From NCBI GenBank assembly GCA_014871385.1, contig CM026424.1, positions 20,241,321 to 20,305,320 on the forward strand: DNA of 64,000 nucleotides. Reading direction: 5' to 3'. The position numbers were made by a program, and so were the translations under genes. The DNA is from Ceratodon purpureus. Its lineage: Eukaryota; Streptophyta; Bryopsida; Pseudoditrichales; Ditrichaceae. The notes under the pieces were generated by a model. The model did not search any database, was not told the DNA's origin, and worked only from the letters and a program-made list of their open reading frames with translations. This document shows, piece after piece, positions 38,944-50,600 of this stretch (position 1 is the first letter of the stretch; every line of letters begins with the position of its first letter).

Positions 38944-41109
38944 ATGGGGAGTTATTGGTCATTTTGGCCATTCAGTACAGGTGCATCCTCCTCCTCTAAT
39001 GCAAATTTCTTGCATCTCTCAAGGACTATTATAGAAAGGATACGTGAGTTGATATTGCATGAAGAACTCCTAAATCCACACCAGTGTCGAAGTATCTCGT
39101 CCAAGTTGGAAAGGACATTGTCAAGTATTGAACGCATAGTTGATTCGGTGGACGATGCCAGCCTTGTCTATGGTTGCACGGCTTTGGAGAACTTATATCG
39201 AGTGTCCGAAAAGGGGAAGGACCTTGTCGAATCCTGCTGCCGCCCAGATTGGTGCCAGGCATCTGCATTTCAGATTCAAAATGAGGAGGCATTTAGGGAG
39301 ATCTTGTTAGAGACAGGTCTAGGCTACAACACCATTTGTAAAGTTGTCGAAGACATCAACCAGGATAGGGAATTCGTTTATGATGATCTTCGCAAGACAT
39401 CAACATTTGATCCGCCAAGTGCAGATGAGGTTCTTAAAGATCGAATTGCGCTCCATGACAGACTCAAGAACCTCGTCGTGAATGATGCAAACTATATCTC
39501 TGACGGTCACATCCGATCTCAGCACCTTGCAAAGTATTTGTTGAGGAGAATGATCCATTCTCTTGATCAACACTCTGATGCTGAGGATTTTGATGTGCAA
39601 GCTTTCAATTTGTGGTCAGATGGGAAGGGCCCCATTGGAGAGTGGAGTGAAAAGTCTGAGTATCTTGGGGGTAACGTTTGCAAGACAACTTGGCTTGACG
39701 TACCATGTGCAAAGAAGCTTTTCAAGGATGAAATGCAAGAGGACGAGTGGTTAGCAGAAGCCAAGATTTTATCAAGCCTCAGTCATCCCAACATTGTGAA
39801 GTTTCTCTGTTGCAACAAATATGAGAACACCTCTTCATGGGGCCATTTCATTGCAATGGAACAAATGGAATTCAGCCTTGCTTCCCATTTAAGGCGGCTT
39901 AAAGAAGGATCAGGAACCAAACTTTCACTGTTTTTGGCTCTGGATATCATAGTTCAGATAGCATACGGCGTGTGTTATCTTCATGAAAACGGAATTGCTC
40001 ATCGCGACCTCAAGACATCCAACGTGGTTGTACGCAGGGTGAACGCTCCAAATCACCCCCTCTACAATCTTGAGGTGAAGGTGGTTGATTTTGGACTTTC
40101 TAAAGTGAAGATCCAAGACAAGTCCAACACGATATCGCGCCCAAAAATTGGAACCACTATGTACATGCCCCCGGAGGCATTCTTCAACGGCAGAGCAAAT
40201 TGGTTTAAAGCGGATGTTTACAGCTTCTCAGTGATGTGCTCAGTTATCCTTTCTAGCAATGAGCCTTTTCAGGACATAAGGAGGAATGACTTACGTGAAG
40301 CAATTTGCAGTGGAAGAAGGCCAAAGCTTCCAGAGGACATTCCTACAGAGCTGGGTGCACTTATCATGGAAGGTTGGGCTTCAGATAGGAATTTGAGACC
40401 CAATTTTTCTGAAATTTGCAAAAGACCTGAGAAGCTCCGGCATGGGCTTTTACGAATTCACTCTCTTGGCCAGAGTTTGAAACAGGAAGAACCTGGTTCT
40501 GATTTTTACATAGAAAGAATGCTAAAGAGACGCTCAGAGGCTCGTAAACAATCTTTCGAAGTTCAACCGAACGTCAATTTTGTCGAAGCCGTTCAATTGC
40601 AGGAACGACGTGGTGCGCACATTATCAATGCAAATGATTGTCCCCGCAAGAGAGCCATCCACAACGGAGTGCGCTTCCGTCCGGAAGAACCTCAGAGACG
40701 AATCCAGCCGGCCCGCAAGGGGAGCTCCATCCACTACGGGGTGCGCTTCCGTCCGGACCTCCGCAAGTGGGTGACCGAGATACGCGTCGCGGAGTGGAAA
40801 GACGTTGATAAGAAAGTCTGGCTCGGGACGTTCGACACCGAAGACGGCGCGGCACGAGGCGTGGACCTCGCATGTAAACTTCTAAAATGCTCCAAAACAC
40901 GCCGCGTCAACCTCCCATGCCCGGAACTCGACCTTTACGACACCGAGATCCCGTCCCACCTGGACCTCACGGACATCGCCAACGAAGCGATGTTCAAGGA
41001 CGTCGTCTCGTTCATAAAGAACGAATCCCAGGCATACGCCGCCCGCTTCCAGGGACCTTCCACTAGAAGGAGACCCGTCGTTTTGGAGCCCAGGAAGGAC
41101 GGAGATTGA
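38944..41109 (+). CDS. DUF1221/MLKL-like protein kinase fused to an AP2/ERF-like domain
   Basis: Single-exon gene of 721 residues. Residues about 20-200 are helical and resemble the N-terminal region of plant DUF1221/MLKL-type kinases, for example the stretch LENLYRVSEKGKDLVESC and the Trp of PDWCQA. Residues about 235-510 form a protein kinase: PCAKKLF holds the likely VAIK lysine, HPNIVKFL the alphaC-beta4 region, AHRDLKTSN the catalytic loop, VVDFGLS the metal-binding DFG, GTTMYMPPEAF the activation segment and DVYSFSVM the F helix. The glycine loop is degenerate (EYLGGNVCKTTW). Residues about 596-660 are an AP2/ERF-like domain: IHYGVRFRP, KWVTEIRVA, VWLGTFDTEDGAARGVDLAC, NLP. A partial first copy (IHNGVRFRPEE) sits 24 residues earlier. 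The N-terminus MGSYWS fits an N-myristoylation signal. A kinase plus DNA-binding domain in one chain is unusual. The AP2 part is clearly more GC-rich than the kinase part. The target and role are unknown. Confidence 0.9.
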   Translation: MGSYWSFWPFSTGASSSSNANFLHLSRTIIERIRELILHEELLNPHQCRSISSKLERTLSSIERIVDSVDDASLVYGCTALENLYRVSEKGKDLVESCCRPDWCQASAFQIQNEEAFREILLETGLGYNTICKVVEDINQDREFVYDDLRKTSTFDPPSADEVLKDRIALHDRLKNLVVNDANYISDGHIRSQHLAKYLLRRMIHSLDQHSDAEDFDVQAFNLWSDGKGPIGEWSEKSEYLGGNVCKTTWLDVPCAKKLFKDEMQEDEWLAEAKILSSLSHPNIVKFLCCNKYENTSSWGHFIAMEQMEFSLASHLRRLKEGSGTKLSLFLALDIIVQIAYGVCYLHENGIAHRDLKTSNVVVRRVNAPNHPLYNLEVKVVDFGLSKVKIQDKSNTISRPKIGTTMYMPPEAFFNGRANWFKADVYSFSVMCSVILSSNEPFQDIRRNDLREAICSGRRPKLPEDIPTELGALIMEGWASDRNLRPNFSEICKRPEKLRHGLLRIHSLGQSLKQEEPGSDFYIERMLKRRSEARKQSFEVQPNVNFVEAVQLQERRGAHIINANDCPRKRAIHNGVRFRPEEPQRRIQPARKGSSIHYGVRFRPDLRKWVTEIRVAEWKDVDKKVWLGTFDTEDGAARGVDLACKLLKCSKTRRVNLPCPELDLYDTEIPSHLDLTDIANEAMFKDVVSFIKNESQAYAARFQGPSTRRRPVVLEPRKDGD

Positions 41110-42195
41110 CGCCTTTGATCGAAGAAATTCTAATTTAGGAGTTCGCGGAAATCGATGGCAGGGGAAAACGTAGGAAGCGTCGGAAGCCTATCAGGGGGTT
41201 GCATGTGGCTGTGAATACTGAATGTATAAGTGGCGGGGTCCGCGCCATTTGGTCAGTTACTTGTAGTAATAGTTTTATCTTGTCCTTCTGGGTAATACCC
41301 TGGAGAAGTTCCGTAACGACGTGAAGGGGAGGATTTCAACGTGAGAATATGTGTCTACAATGAGGACGACATGTCATTTCATTAATATATAATTATTTCC
41401 TGTTGTCATACACTTGCAGTGCCGATGAGAAATCGAAAGAGTAAAACAATATGTGTGCTCATGCAAGGGAAATGTATAACATTTAAAGAGTTGTGCTCCA
41501 TATATTGAAAAAGGAGGAGAATTACAAGTAGAATATGTAATTGGTGTCGGCACAGTACTGCCATTCTTCGTCCTCAATACAGTTTCAGTGGACAGTCTAA
41601 CACACGCTAAGTTTGTGTGTACGGAAGCGTTGAAAAAACTCTATGGACATCACTGAAGAAAAAACATTTTCTAGGAGAGTCTGTTCAAAAAGAACTACAG
41701 ATACAGGCATGTCTACCAGACAATGATGAACAAGCATGTCATTCCTATCTAAACTCTGTGTCTGTACTCCAGCACTGTGTGCCCGCTGTCCAGTGACTAC
41801 AACCGTGGGCTACTATTAGAATGAACTACCCTTCCCGCAGTACGTGTATACCTTCAAATAGGTCGTTCAAAATAGGAGGTGATGGACATTGTCATGGCCA
41901 CTTCCTCTTGGGAAGAGACGAATGTGTAGTGGACGTCATGATTCAGTAAACACTTCGGTCTATTGCGTCTGCTCCAGCATTCGACCACGAAGACATCCTC
42001 TGTTTTCGAAAGCGAATGTTTGTTCATGCAGCATTATCTGTAAACATTCCGGAGCACAGTCTAAGGTAATAATCAGGAATGCTTAAGGTCAGAAATGCGG
42101 AGATTTGAAACCTATGATATGTATAGATGGTATAATACATTCAGATAATGGAAAATCAGAGGTCCGGAAATACAGAGGCAGGGAAGAAATTGAAC
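41110..42195. other. Spacer downstream of the kinase-AP2 gene
   Basis: Contains the probable 3' untranslated region of the kinase gene and the area where later exons of the broken paralogue at 42.2-42.8 kb would be expected. I could not find those exons. No gene supported. Confidence 0.5.
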
Positions 42196-42829
42196 CTTGG
42201 CGTTCCTGCGCTTTTCCATAGAGAGTGCGGTCCACTCCGTAATGGGGTGGCGGCATAAGCTGGCTCTGAATGTTGAACGGAAGTGACCTCGTATCCGGGA
42301 AGTCCTTCCATTGCCTATTGAGATCCCAATCGTCCAAGGCACCCTCGAGGTCGTCTTCTGCCGCTGCGGAGTCTGTACCTTCTCCTGGAGGCTGCGTTTC
42401 GTTCTCGAGGTTGCTCCCCCAATTCGCTATGTCGACGTTCCCTCGGTGGCACTGCTTGAACGCGAAAGCAGCCCAATTAACCATGTACCCCCTCTTCTCT
42501 GCAATTATGCCACGCGCAAAAGCGAGTCCAATTCGCTTGGATCTGGGGAAGGGTCGCTGATGACACTTGCGGTAGAGTGCCTTGATCCGGTGAACCATAC
42601 GGGGACTTTCGCTCCATCCTCAGCGAGTGAAATCGTAAGTGCCATGGGAATTCACTCCCCACCTCTTGATGCAATCTTCCTTGTTCGCGATTAGGGAGTC
42701 CATGTACCCTTCTTTTCCTCGTTTGATTCCCGGAATGTAGCCCTTGTTATTCAGTCCCTGATCTACGTGAAACCATTCTATGCTACCCTTCAGTGGGCCC
42801 TCCGTTTTCAGGTCCTCCTGGGTTTCCAT
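42196..42829 (-). pseudogene. Broken copy of an unrecognised moss protein family (copy A)
   Basis: Minus-strand frame from ATG at 42829 to a GT donor at 42195, interrupted by one in-frame TGA at 42620-42622. Both sides of the stop align with the first exon of the gene at 57793-59547: WFHVDQGLNNKGYIPG matches WFHEEAGLNNRGYVPG, RIGLAFARGIIAEKRGYMVN matches the corresponding GLAFARGLIAEKHGF stretch, and GALDDWDLNRQ matches GAPDDWEVNRN. The exon end (a CAA codon plus one base, then GT) is at the same place and phase in both. No downstream exons were found at 41-42.2 kb, while the relative has five. So this is probably a truncated, nonsense-carrying copy; an unspliced or recoded gene is less likely. 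The function of the family is unknown to me. Confidence 0.72.
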
Positions 42830-44649
42830 TGCGGCAGAAGAGGAGTCACCCTCGGCCGGATCTGTTGCACAAGGAACGACATCTCTGTTATTGGTACAGA
42901 ATGATGCTTACAACATACGAAGCTCAATGACAGTGATATACAAACTCCAAATAAGAACCCATACTACTATCACATTCCCCGGCAGCTCATGCCGAAGCAG
43001 AAACCTGAATTACTCCATCCAGACATAGAACTCGATATTTACATAGATTACAATAGGATCCCATTACCCCCCCCCCCCCCCCCCTACATGTGGAGTAAGC
43101 CAATGGAGTACTATTACATGTGGACATACAAGACAGGACACACACTTCAATGCATTCTTAATCATGGAATTCACCAAGATACACGTTTAGAATTGTCGAC
43201 CACTTGGCAGTATCCTCGCTGGGAAAACCAACGCTTGTACTCTGTCTCCAATGTCATCTACTAACGACAATAGAACACGAGAGGAGGACTACTACCCGAA
43301 TGTGCCATGTTCAAGACATAGAAGATGGACTCACCTATAAGAAATCCGAGAGTAATACAGGGCAGCCATAGCTCCCCTCCGTCTGCGAAATGAATGTGTG
43401 GATTTGTTAAAAAAAACACTGTCAAGGTTGCAATGAACATCCCACAGGTCACTGCGTATGCGACTGCAAGTAGAGATCGACACAGTAATTGATACATGTG
43501 CCACACGTCCCATTCAGTTCTCAAGGTTGGAAGAACTTCCAACACGGGAAATGAAACACACATGCGATTCCGAGGAAGCCTTAACGATGAAATTACAAAC
43601 AACCCAACATCATCTGTCAATACATGAAACCCTCATCTACGAAGAAAGCATTATGCTATGTCCGAGTAGACACATTCAACATAGATGACATGGTGCGTAC
43701 TGCTCGGCGGGACAGAGACGATGCTGCGAAACAGGAATTGGTTAACGGGTGGAAGCACAATAAAGTGTACCACAAAGTGCAATGTGTGACCAGATTTCAG
43801 TGAATTCGCAGTGCCATTTTGGGGGACTTTGGGGCACTTTTGGGAACCGCGGGAACGTTTTGGCCGTTGAACCACCACATGACAGAGAGGGGAACTCGGT
43901 GACACTTGTTGGGGTCGACACAGAAGTCGAGCGAGGGGTCTTCATTGCGCCCATTCCCTCAAAGGGAGAGAACTCAATGCTCCGCAGCCGATTCCCCTTC
44001 ACCCTCTGGAGCATCTCCATTTCCAAGGAGCAGCAATTGAATGTGCAGGTGCGCGGCCTCGCTACTGAGGCAGGTGGTCTATGTTTGAGAGAGTGCGGGT
44101 AGGGTGGAACTGCGAGGGAATGGATTTTCCACGGTACTGGACACTTCACTTTCCTCGCACTTTGAGGTGGTTCGAATGGAAATGGCGCAGTGAGGGTTTG
44201 GTCGCGAGAGGAGGTTACAGCGCCTGTGGGGGTTCTGCGTTAATTTTTCGATCTGGCTTGCTAGGAACCGTTGCTCATGTGGTGTTGTTTCGAATTGTTG
44301 GGTGTCTGAGTGCCTGCGAATCCACGAAAGGAGGGGACGGGGCGCTGCAGGCCGCATGCGGTGCTTCCTCTGTTGCGTTGATCTCGAAACCTAGGTTTAG
44401 GGTTCCACTGAATTTGGATAAGTCTTCTCTGTCGTTCTAAGCAGCATCGTTTGGCAGTCCGAAACAGTAATCCAGGAAGTATTTCAGGGAAGGGATCCAG
44501 TGATATAGTCAGAGGGAATCGAAGTAGCAAAGTGTGGGCTTCGCTGGGATTAGGGTTACCTGTGCCAGCGTCGTGCTGTCTAAATCTGCACATACTCCGC
44601 AGTGAAATACCCTCGGTTGGCAAGCGTCTGCATATCTCCCGCAATCTCC
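42830..44649. other. Spacer upstream of the RING-like gene
   Basis: Contains an 18-base C run and a hydrophobic open frame on the minus strand (43620-43261, 119 codons, about two membrane-like segments) that I cannot assign. The part from about 43740 to 44649 is probably promoter and leader of the RING-like gene. No gene is confidently supported. Confidence 0.45.
43067..43084. repeat. Poly-C homopolymer of 18 bases
   Basis: An uninterrupted run of 18 C on the plus strand. Such runs are prone to length error in sequencing and to slippage. Confidence 0.9.
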
Positions 44650-47600
44650 ATGGCGTCGGAGCTGAGTGAGCAGGTCCTAGCAGTGCCGAAGGTGGAGCCC
44701 GACCTTAACAGGAAGAACGTGGAGCGCATTAAATTCGCCAAGGCTTTACATGACCGTGCGAAGTGGACTGTGCAGGACTGTGCAGGACTGTGCGGAGAGG
44801 CTGAATGTTGAAGACTCCGGGATTTGTGGGAAGACCGAGTGCGGGACCGCTCATATCACCGAGGCGCACCTGAAGAGGGTGTTTCCAACGAAGGGAGGGA
44901 GCGGGATTAGGGTTGTGCCAAATGACCTGATCTCGGAGGAGGAGTGCGCGAAGGTATACCAGATGTACTTGCTGATGTACAATCACCCGCCACCGAACAA
45001 GGAGTACGCGCGTTATTTCCTCAGGAGCTGGCTGGCGGAGAGAGAAGGCAGGGCAAAAATTAACTGGGCCAAATTTGCTTTTGATGTCTGCAGGAAACAG
45101 TACGCCTCGTGGGAGAGGGATGGAAGGGTAGAGGACGCCTGTCGCCAGAAGTGGGACGAACTTCGAGGAGGTAACATTCTGGAAAGTGCCGGGGAGGGAA
45201 TTTTCCAAGGTCGAGGTCGACAGTTTGGAGCGGCGTGTGAGGGACTTCGATTCTCGCCGGAGCAGACGTCAGAGGTGCTGGAGCTGCTGAAGACGGCGGA
45301 AGCTGAGAAGAACAGCATCGGGCCCAAAGTGTGAGCATTCTGAACTCTGATTTATTGCTTTTTAGAATTGCCGATTTTTCCATCGATGTCGATTCAGGAG
45401 GTCGGCGACGCTGCTATGAATAAGGCAGCCGAGGTAGATGAGTACGACGAGAAGGTGGCTAAACCGGTTAAGCGCAATCCTCACCCTCATAAGTCCATCG
45501 AGGAGACTAACCAGAAGAAAACCCAGCTGGAGCATATTCTACTCAGGCCTGACACTTATGTCGGGAGTATTGAGAAGCACACTCAAAGGGTTTGAGTGCT
45601 TGAGGACGAGAAAATGGTTAATCGGAGTGTTACGTTTGTTCCCGGGTTGTACAAGATATTTGATGAAATCTTGGTTAATGCTGCTGATAACAAGCACCGC
45701 GATCCTTCCATGGACACCGTGAAGGTCAGTCAGACATCTTACCTGGGGATTTCATCCTCCTTAGCCCTCTCCTTGTGCTTGGTCGTAGGCCGTAGGAGGC
45801 AGCATTAATCTCTTTTAAGTGTACTGAGTGAAGCAATTCTGGTCCGAGCAGTGAACCGAAAATGAATCTCAGCCTCTGAGTCTGGCGGTCTTAGGAGCTC
45901 AATCATTGTCTTTATTGGTTTTGTAGAAGGCAAGGGTGGTTTTAACTCTTTAGTTCAGAACTGTGTGACGCGCCCTCATTTCGTACATTCTGAGGTGACC
46001 GCAGGTGTTCTAGGTTTAAAAATTTCAAGATTTAGCATCTTAATGATTTTTTGTTTCGCATTACTGCAGGTGGAGATTGACATCGACCAGAATTTCATTA
46101 GCGTGTACAATAATGGGGACGGTGTACCTGTTGAGATCCACAAAGAGGAAGGTGTTTACGTTCCTGAGATGATCTTCGGACATCTGCTAACTAGCAGCAA
46201 CTACAATGACTCGGAGAAGAAAACCAGTGGAGGTCGAAATGGATATGGAGCTAAGCTGGCTAACATCTTCTCCACTGAATTCACCATTGAAACCGCGGAC
46301 GGGAAACGTCAAAGGCGGTACAAGCAGGTACGAAGGAATATTAATTTGGTGAAGGGCTTTATTGTTTGAATGGTACGATTACAGACAGGGCTGAAGTGGC
46401 GTGAGGCGTCAACCAGGAATCTGATGTTTGCCATTCATCTTGAAGGTGTTCAAAAACAACATGAGCGACAAGTCTGAGCCAAAAATCAGTACAGTGAAGT
46501 GGAATGAAAATTGGACAAAAGTCTCATTCAAACCGGAACTCGCCAAATTCAACATGACCCACCTTGAGAATGACGTTCTCTGACTCATGTGCAAGCGGGC
46601 GATGGATACTGCGGGTTGCCTACGGAAGGGCTGTAAAGTCGAGTTGAACGGGAAACGCCTCCCGGTCAAGTCATTCCAAGATACCATAAAGGACTATATC
46701 TCTCTGTTGCCAACTCTAACCGACAGGAGCCCTTACCGAGGTTTGTCCTCAGTTCATAACTAAAGTTTTCTGTCTTATAGGAAAATCGTCAAGTCCACTG
46801 TCAGGGCATCTCTACTCCCGAATTTGTGGTTATATATGAATTTATGGACTCTCTCGAAGCCATGTATATCCTTCACTGGCGTGGCTGATGTCATCTATTT
46901 AATGCGGCTCTGCTTCCTCTGTTTCAGGTTTTCTGAAAGAGTTAATGACCGGTGGGAGGTCGTGATCAGTCTTAGTGAGGGCCAGTTCAATCAGGTGCGT
47001 GGGGTTTAGTGCTCCAGATTGTTTCTGTACTGCTCTGATCCATAATATACTTACGAAATTGATGGTCGTGTTATTCAATGTCTTCGATCTTGTGTCTCCT
47101 ACTAATACTGTTAACCGAACAGTGACTTGCAGGTCACTTTCTGTAATAGTATTGCTTTGATCAGGGGAGGAACCCATGTGGCCTATGGGGCGGCCCAAAC
47201 TGATTACAATGTCATGGCAAATGTAAACAACAAGAGCAAAACAGCTGGGGTGAAGCCGTTTGAGGTTAAGAATCATACGTGGGTCTTTGTCATTGCGCTT
47301 ATTGACAATCCCACGTTCGTCTCACGAACGAAGGAGACGCTAACTACTCGTGCAAGTACCTTCGGTTCCACCTGTGAATTATCAGCTTAATGTTGGAAGA
47401 AAGGTACTAAGCACGGCACTTTTGACTATGAGCTACGTAGGAGGCTTTGATGTTCAGATCCTCTTTGTCATCCTTGCGTTCGTCAAGTTTGCTGTTAGCA
47501 TGCCTGTCGGTTCTTAACTGCGTCCTTGAAAAGTTGAAAACCTCAAAGGTCCGGCTTCTTACCTCTGTCCATGGTCTGTGCAGTTGCCAAATGCGGACTT

Positions 47601-50600
47601 CTAGACAATGCGCTCACTTGGGCGGACCTCAAGCAGAGTAAAGATCTTAAAAAGAATGACGGCGCAGAACGACAACGCAGTACAGGCATTCCTAAACTTT
47701 ATGATGCAAATGATGCCGGTGGGAAATCTTCGGAGCAATGTACCATCATCCTTACAGAGGGTGACTCCGCGAAAGCTCTTGCCGTAAGTTACTGGTGCCA
47801 TCAGCTGAAAGTCCTCATCACTTTCAGAATAAGTTAGCACTGATCGTCTAGCAGGATCACACTCTCTCCTACCGTGTGCATTAAGAACCTTCGTTGAAGT
47901 GTTAGCGTTTATTCGGGCCTTTCTGGGTTCTCATTATTTTCTTCTGCGCCAGATGAGTGGCATCACCGTCGTGGGACGTGACAAATATGGAGTACTGACA
48001 CCACGACGAAAGCTTTCGAACGTCAGGGAGGCCAGTCATAAGGAGATTATGGATAACGCAGAAATTACGAACATGAAGAGTATCGTACGCCTTCAGCATG
48101 GCAAGGACTGTGATAGCACGAAATCATTGCGATACGAACATCTGATGATTATGACCGATCAGGTTCGTAGTGCCGTTCTAAGTTCTTTTCAAAGTATTCG
48201 CTGGTCGATGTCCTTCAGTGTCACTGTGGAGTTCCTCGTAGGTGTTCTTGCGCGTTCTTTATCGGGAACGTCACACACCCATACATCTTCATCTGCATCA
48301 TGGCAGCAATTTCTAGCATCGAGGTTAAACATCTTCTCATGAAACGTTGCAGGACCACGACGGCTCTCACATGAAAGGATTATTAATCATCCTCGTTCAC
48401 TCATTCTGGCCATCAGAGATCAAAATACCATCCCGTAATGGTGGAGTTCTTCACTCGGATTGTTAAGGTACTGTGACATGCTTGACCTTGTTCTGATCCT
48501 CTGTGGACCTATGTACTTGGATTCAGCTTGCTTCATCCTTCTGTTATTGATGTCTGCAGGCAACCAAGAAGCAAAAGACCCTCTCATTCTATACTCTGCC
48601 CGAGTACGAGGCATGGGAAGACAGCCTCAATGGTGAGACAGAAGGATGGACGATCAAGTACTATAAGGTTTGACCGAAAGCATCACGTGGTACCTATCTT
48701 CCTGTTTTTAGAAATTTCTCAGTAGGTCTACGTAACATCTGCAGTGGCACCATCGGGAAGTGATCACTATGATCTATCATGTGCTTTAACATATAGGATG
48801 GTCACTCGACTAACAAGCATCTGGGTAATGCAAGGTCTGGGTACTTAAACTGCGAAGGAAGGTAAGGAGTACTTCCGCGAACTCATGAAGCACAAAAAAG
48901 AATTCGTGTGGGAGAGCGGGATGGATGGTGATGCGATTGAGATGGCATTCAGCAAGAAAAAAATGGAGGCTCGGAAGGCATGGCTGCGCCACTATGAGGT
49001 ACAAGTGGTGGTGCTGATTTTAAAGACATTTCAGAAGTCTCCAGTGGCTCTCGTCTCCGTCATATTTCAAGTGTCTCTGCGGTAGACATCTCGTACCCGT
49101 AATGTTCACGGGGATGATCCCACAAAGCAAATCTACGTCTTGTATTCCTATCAGAAGACCACGGTCCGGTGTGGAACATGCTTGCCTGGAACTCTGCATC
49201 CTTTTCCTCTCTTTCCTGCACGAGATGAGTACTTTTAATTGATTGAAATTGTTTCGGGAATTGCAATGTGGCAGCCTGGAACCTTTCTTCACATGCGAGC
49301 GGAAAAGATCAATTACTGCTATTCTGTAAGGAAGGAGCTTATCGTGTTCTCTACGGCCGAAGTTTCAAGATCCATACCATCTATGGTGGAAGGGTTGAAG
49401 CCTGGTCAAAGGAAAATCCTCTTCTGCTGTTTCAAGAGGAACTTCGTCACACAAGCCAAGGTAAATTCGATTCATGTCACGCTATGGAGTTCTGTGTCCA
49501 GTGCGTTTCGGCTTCTTCATTATACCACTCAATTTTGTCCAAACTCTTAATAGGCACACAACGGGACTGCTCTTGTCACAGGCTGCGCAATTTTCTGGTT
49601 ACGTGTCAGAGCATTCAGCGTACCATCATGGACAGGCGAGTCCAGCCAGCACTATCATCGGCATGGCTCAGACTTCTGTTGGAAGCAAGAATATTAATCT
49701 TCTCTCTCCAGAGGGTCAATTCGGGACTCGTGAACAGGTACCGACTTCGAAATCTATGGAGCTGAAACTTTCCCACATCGTATTTGCAAAGAAATGTAAG
49801 AAAGCGTGATGTAATTGACAGTTCTGATTGTGTCTTCGTTGAGAAGCTTCTGAATCCATTGTCGGGTTCCGTGTGCAGGGAGGGAAATATCATGCCAGCC
49901 CTCCTTATATCTTCACGTGTCTATCACCAAATACACGTGCTCTTTTTCCTGAAGGGGATGATGTCCTCCTTTACTTCCTGAAAGAAGACGGTCAGTCTAT
50001 ACGGCCGAGCTGGTACTGTCCCATCATCCCTCTGGTGCTTGTCGGAAGGCAGCGACGGTATTGGGAGTGGTTGGAGTTCCTTCGTGCCAAACTACAATCC
50101 TAGAGAGATTGTTGCCAATATCCACCGCTTGCTGGCAGATAAGGAAATGGAACCGATGCATCCTTGGTACAAGCACTTCAAGGTACGACTTCTTCTCCAC
50201 CTTTTCATGTAATATCATGAAAGAAATCAATGATAGCTGATTTTTAACACTGAATGTGCTCCGGATTTACTTTGGTTCATGAGTAAATACTCACCTTACA
50301 TGAACTGAATGTACTCCGGTTTAGGGTTTATTTGGTCAGGGAACGATTGAGTGCTGTGCAACGAAGGATACTGGTCTCACATACACTCTCACTGGTACGA
50401 TTGACCAGATCGACGAAACCGCTATTAAGATCGCGGAGCTTCCAGTGCGCAAGTGGATGTAAAGCTACAAGTTTTGAATTCCTTCATGTCATGATGACAC
50501 CATCTGACTAGAGCAAGGAGCCCTTCACCAAGGTTCATTTTCCTCCATTGTCTTGCTTTATGTAGCCCTATTAGCTACATCGGGGTTCTTACATCCCTCT

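Noticed and set aside
38691-38999. A separate 102-codon gene before the kinase
   Set aside because: It overlaps the kinase start in another frame and has no recognisable feature.
44650-45725. RING-gene exon 1 spliced directly into topoisomerase II as one fusion gene
   Set aside because: A TTTTTAG acceptor exists just upstream of the TOP2 start, but it joins in the wrong frame, whereas the acceptor at 52394 joins in the right phase; TOP2 also carries several stops.
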